In this document: positions 25,958-35,145 of the stretch, one piece after another | How the letters are laid out: the number at the start of each line of letters is the position of its first letter | How positions within the stretch are numbered: the stretch's first letter is position 1 | Source of the DNA: Mageeibacillus sp. | GTDB lineage: Bacteria > Bacillota > Clostridia > Saccharofermentanales > Saccharofermentanaceae | Assembly: GCA_022484595.1 (NCBI GenBank) | Contig: JAKVLB010000001.1 | Location: forward strand, 186,001 to 250,000 | DNA length: 64,000 bases | Reading direction: 5' to 3' | Made by a program: the position numbers and the translations under genes | The notes under the pieces: model-generated | Database searches by the model: none | Seen by the model: only the letters and a program-made list of their open reading frames with translations | What the model was told of the DNA's origin: nothing

Positions 25958-28378
25958 TTACTGCCTGAGTTTGGCATTGAGTTTGGTCTCAAGCCTGCCG
26001 ATAACATTTGCAACATCGCCCTTGATATCGTCGTCAGACAGCGTCTTTTCATCGGACCTGAACAGAAGCGAAATTGCAACCGACTTAATGCCGATTCCAA
26101 GCTTATCATCCTGGTAAACATCGAAAAAGCTTACATCGCAAAGATACTTGCCGCCGGCAGACCTCGCGGTCTTCATAATGTCGGCAACCGTTATATCCTT
26201 GGAGCAGATAACCGCAAGGTCTCTTGTAATACCCGGGAACTTAGGCAGCTGTCTGTATACCCTGAGCGTCTTCGCGGCATTAATCAGCGCTTTGACTTCA
26301 ATATCAAAAACACAGGTGTCTTCCGGCGCATCAAAATTTCCGGCAACATCAGGATGAATAACCCCGATAACACCGACCTTCTTACCGTTGACAATCAGTG
26401 AAGCAGTGCGTCCCGGGTGGAATGTCGGATTGTCGGTAAGCGGTTCAAAACCGTACGACTTAATTCCCAGAACCTTCATAAGCTCTTCGACAGAAGCTTT
26501 TACACTGTAGAAATTTTTCGCGCCGTCGCCTTCTCCGTATGCGAAGCCTGACAGCATTCTCCGCTCTTCAGGGAGTTCAAAACAGTCATCGGAAGGCAGA
26601 TATATATATGCCACTTCGAAAACCTTTGCTCTTGCGACACCCCTGCTGAAGTTACGTGCTGCGATTTTGACAATCGACGGAAGCATCGAAGTTCTCATTA
26701 CGGAAGTATCATCTCCCAAAGGATTGGTAATCTTCAGCTGTTTTCTCAGCGGACTGTCCTTGGAAACCAGCAGGCTGTCCATATCTGAAGGTGACTCAAA
26801 AGAATAAGTTATCGCTTCATAAAAACCGTTATAAACCAATGTATTGCAGATTTTCTCAACCAGTTGCTGCTGAGTTGTCCTGCCGCCGAGTGTCGTCTGC
26901 TTGCCTGACAAAAGTGTCGGAACGATTCTGTTATAACCGTAAAATCTGGCGATTTCTTCAGATATATCAGCCTCGCCTTCGAGGTCAGGTCTATATGTAG
27001 GCGGAACAATTGTCTCTACACCATTCTCACTTACTATATCGCATCCAAGCAGCTTAAGCGTCGAACGCATAAAAGCATCATCTGCATCTATACCTATGAA
27101 ACTGTTTATTCTGTCCGGTCTGTACGGAATATGGCTTACTTGCCTTTTGGTGGGATAGCAGTCAACCGCGCCGTCAGATACCTTGCCGCAGCCCAGAAGC
27201 TCGACTAACTCACAAGCTCTGTCAAGCGCCCTCATGGCATTCTCGGGGTCAAGTCCCTTCTCGTATCTCGAGGATGACTCAGTGCGAAGACCGTTCTTTA
27301 TGGCGGTTCTGCGTACAGAAACGCCGTTAAATACAGCGGACTCGAAAAGTATCTGCCTTGTGTCACTCAGGACCTCAGAGTTCTCGCCGCCCATAACACC
27401 GGCAAGTGCACATGCCTTCTTCTCATCGGCAATGACAAGCATGCTTGAATCGAGTGTATGATCAGTTCCGTCAAGAGTCTTTATCACTTCACCGTCTTCG
27501 GCTCTCCTCACGATAATGTGATTATTACTGATATAATTAAGGTCAAAAGCATGCATCGGCTGACCGAGTTCGATGCAGACATAATTCGTTATATCAACTA
27601 TATTGTTTATTGGCCGCATTCCGGCCGCTGTAAGCTTGTCACACATCCATGCAGGTGAAGGACCGATTTTGACGTCCTCTACAACTCTGCATGTGTATCG
27701 GTAACAGAGGTCAGCCGCTTTGACATCAACCTTGATCATGTCAGATGTTTTGAGCTTACCCTCACCGTTAACCTTAGGCATAACCGGTCTGAAAGGCTTT
27801 CCGAGAGTAATTGCCGCCTCGCGTCCGAGTCCCTCTATAGAGAAACAGTCCGGACGGTTCGATGTAATCTCGAAATCTATCGTTGTGTTACCGAGTCCCA
27901 AAATATCCTTGATGTCAACACCAAGGGGCGTATCCTTCGGCATATTCCAGAGTCCGTATTCATCCGCACCCTCATGGCCCTCCGGAGCAACGCCAAGTTC
28001 GTCGATTGCGCAGCACATTCCGCAGCTCTCGACACCTCTCAGTTTGCCCTTCTTAATATGAACATCACCCGGCAGACGCGCTCCGATTACCGCAACCGGA
28101 CAGATCATTCCTTCGTATACATTCGGCGCGCCGCAGACTATCTGCAGATCGTGACCGAACTCGTCTCTTCCGGTATCAACCCTTAATACATGTAAATGGT
28201 CAGAATCCGGGTGTTCTGCGACCGAGAGAATTTTACCTGTGTAAACACCGCTCAGAGTGTCTTCTGCAGAAATAATCTCTTCAACCTTTGAACCCGTCAT
28301 GGTCATGGCATCCGCCAGAGCTTTGGGTTCAACATCAATATCCGTAAAATCTTTAAGCCAGATTATAGGAGCTTTCAT
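25958..28378 (-). CDS. pheT: Phenylalanyl-tRNA synthetase beta subunit
   Basis: An 806-residue subunit of the PheST heterotetramer. Domains in order: N-terminal B1, the EMAP-like tRNA-binding domain (about residues 40-155, with DHLHVLRVDTG and VCGAPNV), B3/B4 editing region with NNIVDITNYV and GRE-type motifs, B5 with FIGIDADDAF, the catalytic-like core, and the C-terminal FDX-ACB anticodon-binding domain starting near LPKFPGITRDLAV. It begins 18 bases after pheS and ends at a strong terminator. Confidence 0.97.
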   Translation of the reverse strand: MKAPIIWLKDFTDIDVEPKALADAMTMTGSKVEEIISAEDTLSGVYTGKILSVAEHPDSDHLHVLRVDTGRDEFGHDLQIVCGAPNVYEGMICPVAVIGARLPGDVHIKKGKLRGVESCGMCCAIDELGVAPEGHEGADEYGLWNMPKDTPLGVDIKDILGLGNTTIDFEITSNRPDCFSIEGLGREAAITLGKPFRPVMPKVNGEGKLKTSDMIKVDVKAADLCYRYTCRVVEDVKIGPSPAWMCDKLTAAGMRPINNIVDITNYVCIELGQPMHAFDLNYISNNHIIVRRAEDGEVIKTLDGTDHTLDSSMLVIADEKKACALAGVMGGENSEVLSDTRQILFESAVFNGVSVRRTAIKNGLRTESSSRYEKGLDPENAMRALDRACELVELLGCGKVSDGAVDCYPTKRQVSHIPYRPDRINSFIGIDADDAFMRSTLKLLGCDIVSENGVETIVPPTYRPDLEGEADISEEIARFYGYNRIVPTLLSGKQTTLGGRTTQQQLVEKICNTLVYNGFYEAITYSFESPSDMDSLLVSKDSPLRKQLKITNPLGDDTSVMRTSMLPSIVKIAARNFSRGVARAKVFEVAYIYLPSDDCFELPEERRMLSGFAYGEGDGAKNFYSVKASVEELMKVLGIKSYGFEPLTDNPTFHPGRTASLIVNGKKVGVIGVIHPDVAGNFDAPEDTCVFDIEVKALINAAKTLRVYRQLPKFPGITRDLAVICSKDITVADIMKTARSAGGKYLCDVSFFDVYQDDKLGIGIKSVAISLLFRSDEKTLSDDDIKGDVANVIGRLETKLNAKLRQ

Positions 28379-28396
28379 AATATTTGCCTCCTCAAC

Positions 28397-29428
28397 TTAC
28401 TTGAACTGTTCTAAGAATCTGACATCGTTCTCGTAAAGAAGCCTTATGTCATCAATTCCGTAACGTCCCATGGCGGTTCTCTCGACACCTATGCCGAAAG
28501 CAAAACCGCTGTATACCTCAGGATCAATTCCGCAGTTGGAAAGAACCTCTGGGTGTACCATTCCTGCTCCGAGAACTTCAATCCAGCCCTCGTTCTTGCA
28601 GACACGGCAACCTCTTCCACCGCATGACCAGCATGTCAGGTCGACTTCTACAGAAGGCTCTGTAAACGGGAAATGGTGAGGTCTGAGCCTTATCTCGGTC
28701 TTCTCACCGAAAAGCTTTTTCGCGAAAAGCCTGAGAGAACCAACAAGGTCGCCCATAGTTACGCCCTTGTCCACAACAAGACCTTCTATCTGATGGAATA
28801 CCGGAGAATGCGTAGCATCAAGCGCATCAGACCTGTATACCTTACCCGGGCATATGACCTTAAGAGGCGGCTTCTGCTTCTCCATAATACGGATCTGCAT
28901 GCCGGAAGTCTGAGTTCTCAGAAGAACCTTGTCATTAAAGTAAAAAGTATCCTGTGTATCTCTGGCAGGATGTCCCTCAGGTATTCTGAGAAGCTCGAAG
29001 TTATACTTGTCAAGCTCGACTTCAGGACCTTCGGCTATTGAATAACCAAGGCCGAGAAATATATCAAGTATCTCATTTATGGCCATATTGAGCGGGTGAC
29101 GGCTTCCGGCACCGGGAATATCCGAAGGAATTGTAACATCAATGACTTCACGCTTAAGTTTGTGAGATTTCTCTTCTTCCTTAACCTTCATAGCTATGTC
29201 GGCAAGTTTGTTCTCCATATGAGTACGAACTTCATTCGCAGCTTTTCCGATAACCGGCCGTTCTTCGGCAGACAGTCCGCCCATTTCCCTCAGAACTGAA
29301 GTAAGTTTTCCTTTCTTTCCAAGGAAAGAGACTCGCAACTGCTCCGCAGAAGCAGAGTCCTTAACCATTTCCATTGCCTTATCGAAATCTTCGCGGATTC
29401 CGTTAAGGGACTCTCTCATATCACTCAT
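28397..29428 (-). CDS. pheS: Phenylalanyl-tRNA synthetase alpha subunit
   Basis: Catalytic subunit of 343 residues. After an N-terminal coiled coil (residues 1-85) come class II motifs: [19 protein letters not shown] (motif 1), DTFYF with [19 protein letters not shown] (motif 2) and [18 protein letters not shown] (motif 3). The phenylalanine pocket [12 protein letters not shown] is intact. The ATG at 29428 has GGGAGG seven bases upstream; 21 upstream codons are excluded. No T-box leader is visible in the 108-base gap to the preceding gene, which carries only an AT-rich promoter-like TATGCTAAAAT around 29500. Confidence 0.97.
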   Translation of the reverse strand: MSDMRESLNGIREDFDKAMEMVKDSASAEQLRVSFLGKKGKLTSVLREMGGLSAEERPVIGKAANEVRTHMENKLADIAMKVKEEEKSHKLKREVIDVTIPSDIPGAGSRHPLNMAINEILDIFLGLGYSIAEGPEVELDKYNFELLRIPEGHPARDTQDTFYFNDKVLLRTQTSGMQIRIMEKQKPPLKVICPGKVYRSDALDATHSPVFHQIEGLVVDKGVTMGDLVGSLRLFAKKLFGEKTEIRLRPHHFPFTEPSVEVDLTCWSCGGRGCRVCKNEGWIEVLGAGMVHPEVLSNCGIDPEVYSGFAFGIGVERTAMGRYGIDDIRLLYENDVRFLEQFK

Positions 29429-29536
29429 AAAAACCTCCCAGAAGGGTAATTTATAACATAACAAACAAGTGCCTCTCAGCACAATCTGCAATATTTTAGC
29501 ATAATATTAAAAGAATGGGCGCAAAATTACAAAGTA

Positions 29537-30163
29537 TTAATTGAAATACGGATTATTCTCAAGCTCTGATTCAATCGTTGACTCAGGTCCGTGACCGGGA
29601 TACAGCTTCAGCGACTTATCAAAGCCCTTAATGAGTTCTATCGATGATTTCATATCTTTCCACGATCCGCCTGTCATGTCCGTTCGGCCTATCGAGCCTT
29701 TGAACACCGTGTCTCCTGTAAAAAGGGCTTTCTCACCGGACGAGTCTCCGGATACAAGTATGCTGCACGAACCTTTGGTATGTCCCGGTGTCTCGTACAC
29801 CTTTGCGCCCAGCCTTCCGAGACCTGTCAGCGTTCTAATATCCGTAAATTCAAAGCCGAAGGAAAGATCCAGACCATTAAGCACAGAACAGTTGGAAGTT
29901 GAAGAAGACAAGAGCGGTCTGTCTTCCGGACTCATATAAACTGCGACATCATGAGCTGACGCCAGATATTGAGAAATACACATAATGTGATCAAAATGAC
30001 CGTGAGTAATCACAATGGCGCGCAGACAGCTTAAATCAAACCGGAAATAAGAAGCCGCAACCTCGTAAGCAACAGACGGGTCAACAATAAAAATATCGTC
30101 ACCGTCAGCAATTATATACATATTTGAAGAGAGAGGACCGAACGGAACAGTAACAACCTTCAT
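29537..30163 (-). CDS. Metallo-beta-lactamase-fold hydrolase (glyoxalase II-like)
   Basis: A 208-residue hydrolase with the metal site THGHFDHI (HxHxDH, near residue 52), the further histidine in ETPGHTKGSCS near residue 133, the Asp in FTGDTVF and the last His in LYPGHGPES. This pattern fits the YcbL/GloB-like group of thioester hydrolases. It sits 18 bases after the methylglyoxal-synthase-like gene; glyoxalase II enzymes act in methylglyoxal removal, so the pairing is suggestive, but that neighbour's activity is doubtful. Confidence 0.85.
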   Translation of the reverse strand: MKVVTVPFGPLSSNMYIIADGDDIFIVDPSVAYEVAASYFRFDLSCLRAIVITHGHFDHIMCISQYLASAHDVAVYMSPEDRPLLSSSTSNCSVLNGLDLSFGFEFTDIRTLTGLGRLGAKVYETPGHTKGSCSILVSGDSSGEKALFTGDTVFKGSIGRTDMTGGSWKDMKSSIELIKGFDKSLKLYPGHGPESTIESELENNPYFN

Positions 30164-30181
30164 CTATATCCTCACATCTGA

Positions 30182-30592
30182 TCAGACAACATCGCCCGCG
30201 TCTTCGTTCTTCCATTGACGGTAATCAAGAGCTCCTGCGTCAATCGCTGTGATAAGCACCTCGGCAGACGCAATGTTGGTGGCATAAGGAATAGTATTCT
30301 GGTCACACACATCGAGAAGATGACCCGGATTGGATCCTTCCTTTATTCTGCCGTCTCTCAAGTAAATAACGCAATCTATTCCGTCAAATTCAGCTCTTGA
30401 AGCAAGCTGCTCAAATCCGCTTGAATAATCAACGGAGAGTCCGGATACGTCGAGTTCGGCGGAAGCCTTCAATAACTTGGCGGTGTTATATATAGAAATC
30501 AGCTGGTGCTTCTCAAGCAGTGCTTTATAAGCAATACAAAAATTGACAAGAAGCTCTGTCTTTCTGTTGTCAGCCATTAAAACAATCTTCAT
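30182..30592 (-). CDS. Methylglyoxal-synthase-like protein, active site degenerate
   Basis: A 136-residue protein that follows the MGS fold along its length, most clearly in the C-terminal stretch IPYATNIASAEVLITAI and GALDYRQ. True MGS has AHD, TGTTG, GGDQ and a PHxxDV segment holding the catalytic Asp and His. Here the same places read ADN, YNTAKLL, SGFEQ and EGSNPGHL. The catalytic aspartate appears to be Glu and the conserved His is displaced or lost. It may be a regulatory MGS-fold domain or an enzyme with a different reaction. Genes downstream: an MBL-fold hydrolase, then pheST. Confidence 0.75.
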   Translation of the reverse strand: MKIVLMADNRKTELLVNFCIAYKALLEKHQLISIYNTAKLLKASAELDVSGLSVDYSSGFEQLASRAEFDGIDCVIYLRDGRIKEGSNPGHLLDVCDQNTIPYATNIASAEVLITAIDAGALDYRQWKNEDAGDVV

Positions 30593-30622
30593 CTACAATA
30601 CCCCATTAAAATTTTATTAGTA

Positions 30623-30651
30623 AGTTTAACCCAGTTTCGATTACGAAACAA
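30623..30651 (-). promoter_or_regulatory. Promoter of the MGS-like gene with an embedded inverted repeat
   Basis: Minus-strand -35 TTGTTT (30646-30651), 17-base spacer and -10 TAAACT (30623-30628), about 31 bases before the start codon. The perfect inverted repeat GTTTCG-ATTA-CGAAAC (30634-30649) covers the spacer and overlaps the -35, where a repressor could block RNA polymerase. The rest of 30593-30698 is AT-rich with no gene. Confidence 0.5.
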
Positions 30652-30698
30652 TTTATCTTTCTTACAAAAGAACTACAACAAAATATACATTTTGACCA

Positions 30699-33047
30699 TT
30701 AGCCGGCCGTATCATCTGTGGCGGATGAAGGCTCAACATCCGGAAGATAGTCGCCGACAATAGGATAATTGTCGTAAAGAGATACGGAAGAATCATACTG
30801 CGAACCAAAATAAGCGGCAAGGAGCTTTTTTGCGATTACGATAGTTGAGGCACCCCACTCGCCTTTTTCTACAACAAGTGCAATTGCTACCTGAGGGTTA
30901 TCCGCGGGTGCGTAACATATAAACAGACCGTTTGAATATTCCTTGCGGATCTCCTCATATCCGGTCTCCGCCGTACCCGTCTTGCATACTATATCTATCG
31001 GGAAGTTTGCGAACTGAGCCTGAGCGGTACTGTCCCATGAACTTGTTCCTGTTACAACACAGCGCATAGCGGTTCTGACTGCATTGATGCTGCTGTCCGA
31101 GATACCGAGATCGACAGATTCTGTCTGTCCCTTGTAAAGAACTGACCCGTCGCTTCCGACAACGCTGTCAATAACATAAGGTGTCACAAGTTTATTGGTC
31201 GCAATTCCGGCAGTGTATCTGCAAAGCTGCAAAATAGTAAAGCAGTCATCAAACTGACCGATTGCAGCCTGCGCTGTATTTGACGGAAACCATGTCTTGT
31301 CATACTCCGACTCATGTAAAAGCCTCTTGGTCTCGCGGCTTGACATGACTCCGGATATCTCGCCGGGAAGATCTATACCGGTCTTTACTCCGAGTCCGAA
31401 ACGGTTTGCCATCTCTGATATATTGTCGATTCCCGTGTCAACACCGAGCAGCATAAAATAGATATTGCACGAAGTGGCCATGGCACTGTTCAGATTGAGC
31501 GGGCCATGTCCGGAATCAGGAAACTCAAGGCATCTGAATATCCATCCGCCGATATCTATAGGGCTCGTGCAGATGCGGGTATTGGAATTTGGGGTAATTG
31601 TGCCGTGCTCAAGCCCTGCGAGCGCGGTTATCGGCTTGAAGGTCGAACCCGGCGCGTACATTGACATAAATGCCCTGTTCCACAAAGGCAGGTCAGCGGC
31701 CGTTATATCCTCATATTCATCAATTCCGAGGTAATATTTGACCTGCTCTGCCGCCTGTTCATCACCATAGTTGGCAAGTATGAAATCATTCGGGTCATAG
31801 TTTGGATATGATCCCATCGCCAGCACCGCTCCGGAGTTGACGTTCATCATAACAAAAGCACCGGAGCTCGCAGTGGCATAACCGGTCTGCTCAACAGCTT
31901 CTGCAGCCTGAGCTTCGTTGATATAGTCCTTGAGTGCCTCTGTTCCGACTTCCTGGAGATGCGAATCGATTGTAAGGTTCACCGTCGCGCCGGCTTCCGG
32001 TTCGACGCCGTAGTCCGAAGAAACATACAGGCCATCTTCGCCCTGCGAAGTCCAGACATTATACGGAGTAATCCCGCTGCTGCCGTGCAGATAACGTTCC
32101 ATCTGCGATTCAACGCCGGACTTGCCTACCATATCTTCACTTGTATAGCCGAACTGCGACAGGTTGGCAAAAGACTCCTGCGATATTTTGCCTACATAAC
32201 CGAGAACATGGCAGCTGTAAAGAGCGAGCGGCGAATAGGTGCGCGCATATTCCTTGCCCGCAACTATTCCCATGTAATGGTAATTCTGCTCCTCGAAAAT
32301 AGATATCAGCTCGTCAGGCACATCTGTAGCTATCTTGACCGGCGTACCCTTGATAAACGACCAGTTATCTTCAAATATCTGATAACGGATTCTCATAATT
32401 CTGTATGCTTCATCATCTGAGTAACTGTTGTCTATCCCGTACTTCTGCCTCAGGTAGAGGAAAAAAACCTCAGGATCCGTCTTGACGTAGTTATCGGTAA
32501 ATGTAACTATGACACCCTGTGAATAATCTTCAAGCGCGAAAAGATTGGTATCAGTCTGCCAGAGTCTGATAGCCTCTTCATCTTTCAGGAACTGCGGCTC
32601 CGGGTTCATTACAAAATAAGTGTCAAGATCACTGACCTGGATACAGTTGTACTGGTCAAAAAGGTAGCTGAGCTCAAGACACATTGAATTAAGAGTCGCA
32701 TCATCGAGATACGCATTGGCTATCATTACGGTATTGTATTCGACATTGGAGGCCATAAGAACTCCGTTGCGGTCATATATGTTTCCTCGCGGTGCATCTG
32801 AAACATACTGTCTGGAAATACCAGACGATGCCTCAGAAATCGTGTTCTGATAGTCAGAGAACTGAAGTTTGACGGTCATTGCAAGTATAATGACGCCAAA
32901 AATGCAGAACGCCACGGCAAGAACAAGATAACGGCTGCCGAACATACCGAGAAGAGCGCTCAGAAAACCCGAATGTCTGCCAGTGCTGCTTTTCGCGGAG
33001 TTGCGGTCAAAAGCTCCGTAATCGTCAATCTTCATATTCGGAGCCAT
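30699..33047 (-). CDS. mrdA: Penicillin-binding protein 2 (elongasome transpeptidase)
   Basis: A class B PBP of 782 residues that crosslinks peptidoglycan during rod elongation. One membrane helix (about residues 39-59) is followed by a dimerisation/pedestal region (RGNIYDRNGVLMA near residue 87) and the transpeptidase domain: SxxK in APGSTFKP (Ser468, Lys471), SCN at 526-528 and KTGTAE near residue 690. A short hydrophilic tail closes it. It overlaps mreD by 16 bases, in the conserved mreC-mreD-pbp order. Confidence 0.94.
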   Translation of the reverse strand: MAPNMKIDDYGAFDRNSAKSSTGRHSGFLSALLGMFGSRYLVLAVAFCIFGVIILAMTVKLQFSDYQNTISEASSGISRQYVSDAPRGNIYDRNGVLMASNVEYNTVMIANAYLDDATLNSMCLELSYLFDQYNCIQVSDLDTYFVMNPEPQFLKDEEAIRLWQTDTNLFALEDYSQGVIVTFTDNYVKTDPEVFFLYLRQKYGIDNSYSDDEAYRIMRIRYQIFEDNWSFIKGTPVKIATDVPDELISIFEEQNYHYMGIVAGKEYARTYSPLALYSCHVLGYVGKISQESFANLSQFGYTSEDMVGKSGVESQMERYLHGSSGITPYNVWTSQGEDGLYVSSDYGVEPEAGATVNLTIDSHLQEVGTEALKDYINEAQAAEAVEQTGYATASSGAFVMMNVNSGAVLAMGSYPNYDPNDFILANYGDEQAAEQVKYYLGIDEYEDITAADLPLWNRAFMSMYAPGSTFKPITALAGLEHGTITPNSNTRICTSPIDIGGWIFRCLEFPDSGHGPLNLNSAMATSCNIYFMLLGVDTGIDNISEMANRFGLGVKTGIDLPGEISGVMSSRETKRLLHESEYDKTWFPSNTAQAAIGQFDDCFTILQLCRYTAGIATNKLVTPYVIDSVVGSDGSVLYKGQTESVDLGISDSSINAVRTAMRCVVTGTSSWDSTAQAQFANFPIDIVCKTGTAETGYEEIRKEYSNGLFICYAPADNPQVAIALVVEKGEWGASTIVIAKKLLAAYFGSQYDSSVSLYDNYPIVGDYLPDVEPSSATDDTAG

Positions 33048-33652
33048 GAACTGTCACCGTAAGCCTTAATTACATCGTCCTTCTTGTCATTTCCACCTCG
33101 TCTGTAAGGCCCCATGAACTTGAGAAGGAAAACAATCGGAATTGAAGCAAGGAAATTAAGCATAACCTGAGGAATGATTGAATCGGTAAGACAGCTCATC
33201 GGCGTAACATTGTATACTCCGCCTGCCAGAATCTTAATCCAGAAAAATTCCAGAAGATTGCCGATAACTTTGTAGCAGAATGTTAAGAATATGACTGCAA
33301 GAAAAGCAAACGGCAGATTTCTGTGCATCTTCTGAGTAAAGAACGAAGATCCGGCGGCACCTGCAAGAAACAGAACAAGTATTCCGAGACCCGCAGTCAC
33401 CTGAACAGTACCGTCAAGGCTCATAACCGCCGGAGATGCAAACGAATCCCTGATAAGACCCGTGATAATACCGACGACGGCAGCATCTCCGAAGCCAAAG
33501 AAATATCCCGTAAGGACAACAAAAACAAATGTCAGGTCAGCTATCTGCCCGTGAAAACTTATTGTTCCGGGGAAAGACACCTGAAAGCACGAAAAAAGCA
33601 GTATATATACCAGATAAACTATAATCTTTCGAAAAGGAAACTTACGAAGCAT
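33032..33652 (-). CDS. mreD: Rod shape-determining protein MreD
   Basis: Integral membrane protein of 206 residues with about five or six hydrophobic helices (beginning FRKIIVYLVYILLFSCFQV). PGTISFHGQIADLTFVFVVL and GYFFGFGDAAVVGIITGLIRD match the MreD pattern. It links MreC to the elongation machinery. It overlaps mreC by 11 bases and PBP2 by 16 bases. Confidence 0.88.
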   Translation of the reverse strand: MLRKFPFRKIIVYLVYILLFSCFQVSFPGTISFHGQIADLTFVFVVLTGYFFGFGDAAVVGIITGLIRDSFASPAVMSLDGTVQVTAGLGILVLFLAGAAGSSFFTQKMHRNLPFAFLAVIFLTFCYKVIGNLLEFFWIKILAGGVYNVTPMSCLTDSIIPQVMLNFLASIPIVFLLKFMGPYRRGGNDKKDDVIKAYGDSSWLRI

Positions 33653-34580
33653 CGCTGTTCACCTCTGATGTTTCTGAAGGCGTGGTCTCATCCGCAGGCG
33701 CTGATGCGTCTTCGTTTCCCGAAGCCGTGTCGGTCTCAGACGCATAAGGAATCATTACAAATACATCCTCCAGGTCTCCGATGTTCGCATATGGTCTCAG
33801 CGTCGCAGTAACGTCAAGCGGATTGGAATCATCGACAGACACAATAACTCCGACAGGAATTCCTTCCGGAAAGAGTCCGCCGTCGCCTGAAGTAACTATC
33901 TCTGTTCCGGGCGCCAGCGCAGCGTTCTCATCAATATCCGTAACCATGCAAAGTCCATCCTGCTTTAAGGAAGCATCCCCGCTGACAAGCAGTGACGCGC
34001 TGTTAACCTCATTGGCTTTGCATGAAACAGCAAATCCTTCGTGCAGAAGCGGAAGAACCTTAGAATCATTTGTATCTGTCTCTATGACTCTCCCGACAAG
34101 GTTCATCTCAACATCAACCACAGGATATGACTGACCTTCGCTCAGTACCACGCCGTCAGATTCGCCCGCACCTATACGGATAACGGAGAACCATTCATCT
34201 GCTTCTCTGGAAAGTATGGATGCGCCGAAAATATCATAGCTGCTGAAAGTATCGCTGATATGGAAGGCATCCTTAAGTTCTTCATAGCGTATTGCTGCTT
34301 CTTCATTCTGCGTGAGCTGATATTTGAGATCAGCTATCTCATTCTGAAGTTCCTGATTCTCCTGCCTGACAGCCATACCGTCAGTAAGCGCCGCCCAGAA
34401 ATCCGATACTGTCTCACCGGATTTGCGGACAAAACTCTGAACCGGAGACAAAGCTGCCGATACAGGACGCTTGATAAAACCGACAGGACTTCCCGGCACA
34501 AGGCTGAGAACCACGCAGGCACAGAGAAGAAGCACCACCATAAGAACAATAAACCATTTTGCTTTAAGGAATTTCTTCAA
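33642..34580 (-). CDS. mreC: Rod shape-determining protein MreC
   Basis: A 312-residue bitopic protein: a membrane helix at residues 8-28, a coiled coil (about 65-105, with NQELQNEIADLKYQL), and the beta-barrel domain with ILSREADEWFSVIRIGAG and a GxxxV-type core. The last 35 residues are an acidic Ser/Thr/Ala-rich tail. It couples the cytoskeleton to PBP2 outside the membrane. No mreB is next to it: the preceding gene, 24 bases away, encodes a SEC-C protein. Confidence 0.92.
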   Translation of the reverse strand: MKKFLKAKWFIVLMVVLLLCACVVLSLVPGSPVGFIKRPVSAALSPVQSFVRKSGETVSDFWAALTDGMAVRQENQELQNEIADLKYQLTQNEEAAIRYEELKDAFHISDTFSSYDIFGASILSREADEWFSVIRIGAGESDGVVLSEGQSYPVVDVEMNLVGRVIETDTNDSKVLPLLHEGFAVSCKANEVNSASLLVSGDASLKQDGLCMVTDIDENAALAPGTEIVTSGDGGLFPEGIPVGVIVSVDDSNPLDVTATLRPYANIGDLEDVFVMIPYASETDTASGNEDASAPADETTPSETSEVNSDAS

Positions 34581-34604
34581 AACAGCAACACAACCTCGAA
34601 AAGA

Positions 34605-35129
34605 TCAGACTTTTCTGCCGCAGCAATTCTTGTACTTCTTGCCGGATCCGCAAGGGCACGGATCATTTCTTCCAACCTTGTTCGAGTGAGCAATGCTGGC
34701 GTCGCGGTATTCACGCGTAATCTCCGCAATCTTGGCTTCATCAAGAATGTTCTTCCATGCGGGAAGCTTAAAGAGCCAGTCGGCCTTCGCGTCGCGCATA
34801 TTGTAATACAGCTTCTCATAATCGATATCAAGCTTTATCGCTGACTCATCTTCAATTGCTTCAAGATCAATATCGTCTGCGTTTCTGAGACTGGATTTGA
34901 TTCCGTCGATAAAACCGACAAAAATATCCATTGAATCACCTGCAAAACCAAGCTTTATTGCGAGTTCCTTTGCCTTGCCTTCAACAAACTCTGCATTATC
35001 CGGATAAGCCTTGAGAATCTGCTCATAAGCATTCTTCTCAAGTGCATAATAGCGGTTGATATACTCTACATAAGTCTGCTGATTGACAGCATCCTCCGAA
35101 CGGTCCATCCATGTCTTGTAGTAACTCAT
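34605..35129 (-). CDS. SEC-C zinc-motif protein
   Basis: A 174-residue soluble protein: a helical region of about 145 residues ([17 protein letters not shown] at the start) with no recognised domain, ending in [19 protein letters not shown]. That tail is almost the same as the C-terminus of the window's SecA, where the zinc knuckle binds SecB or ribosomes. The N-terminal part is unknown to me. It sits 16 bases after icd and 24 bases before mreC, so it is likely co-transcribed with the cell-shape genes. Confidence 0.75.
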   Translation of the reverse strand: MSYYKTWMDRSEDAVNQQTYVEYINRYYALEKNAYEQILKAYPDNAEFVEGKAKELAIKLGFAGDSMDIFVGFIDGIKSSLRNADDIDLEAIEDESAIKLDIDYEKLYYNMRDAKADWLFKLPAWKNILDEAKIAEITREYRDASIAHSNKVGRNDPCPCGSGKKYKNCCGRKV

Positions 35130-35145
35130 ATTGCCCTCCCTTTAA

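Noticed and set aside
29429-29536. Possible T-box leader for pheS
   Set aside because: The gap is only 108 bases and AT-rich, with no T-box core, specifier stem or terminator.
34260-34844. A 194-codon plus-strand frame
   Set aside because: Antisense to mreC and the SEC-C gene; no recognisable feature.
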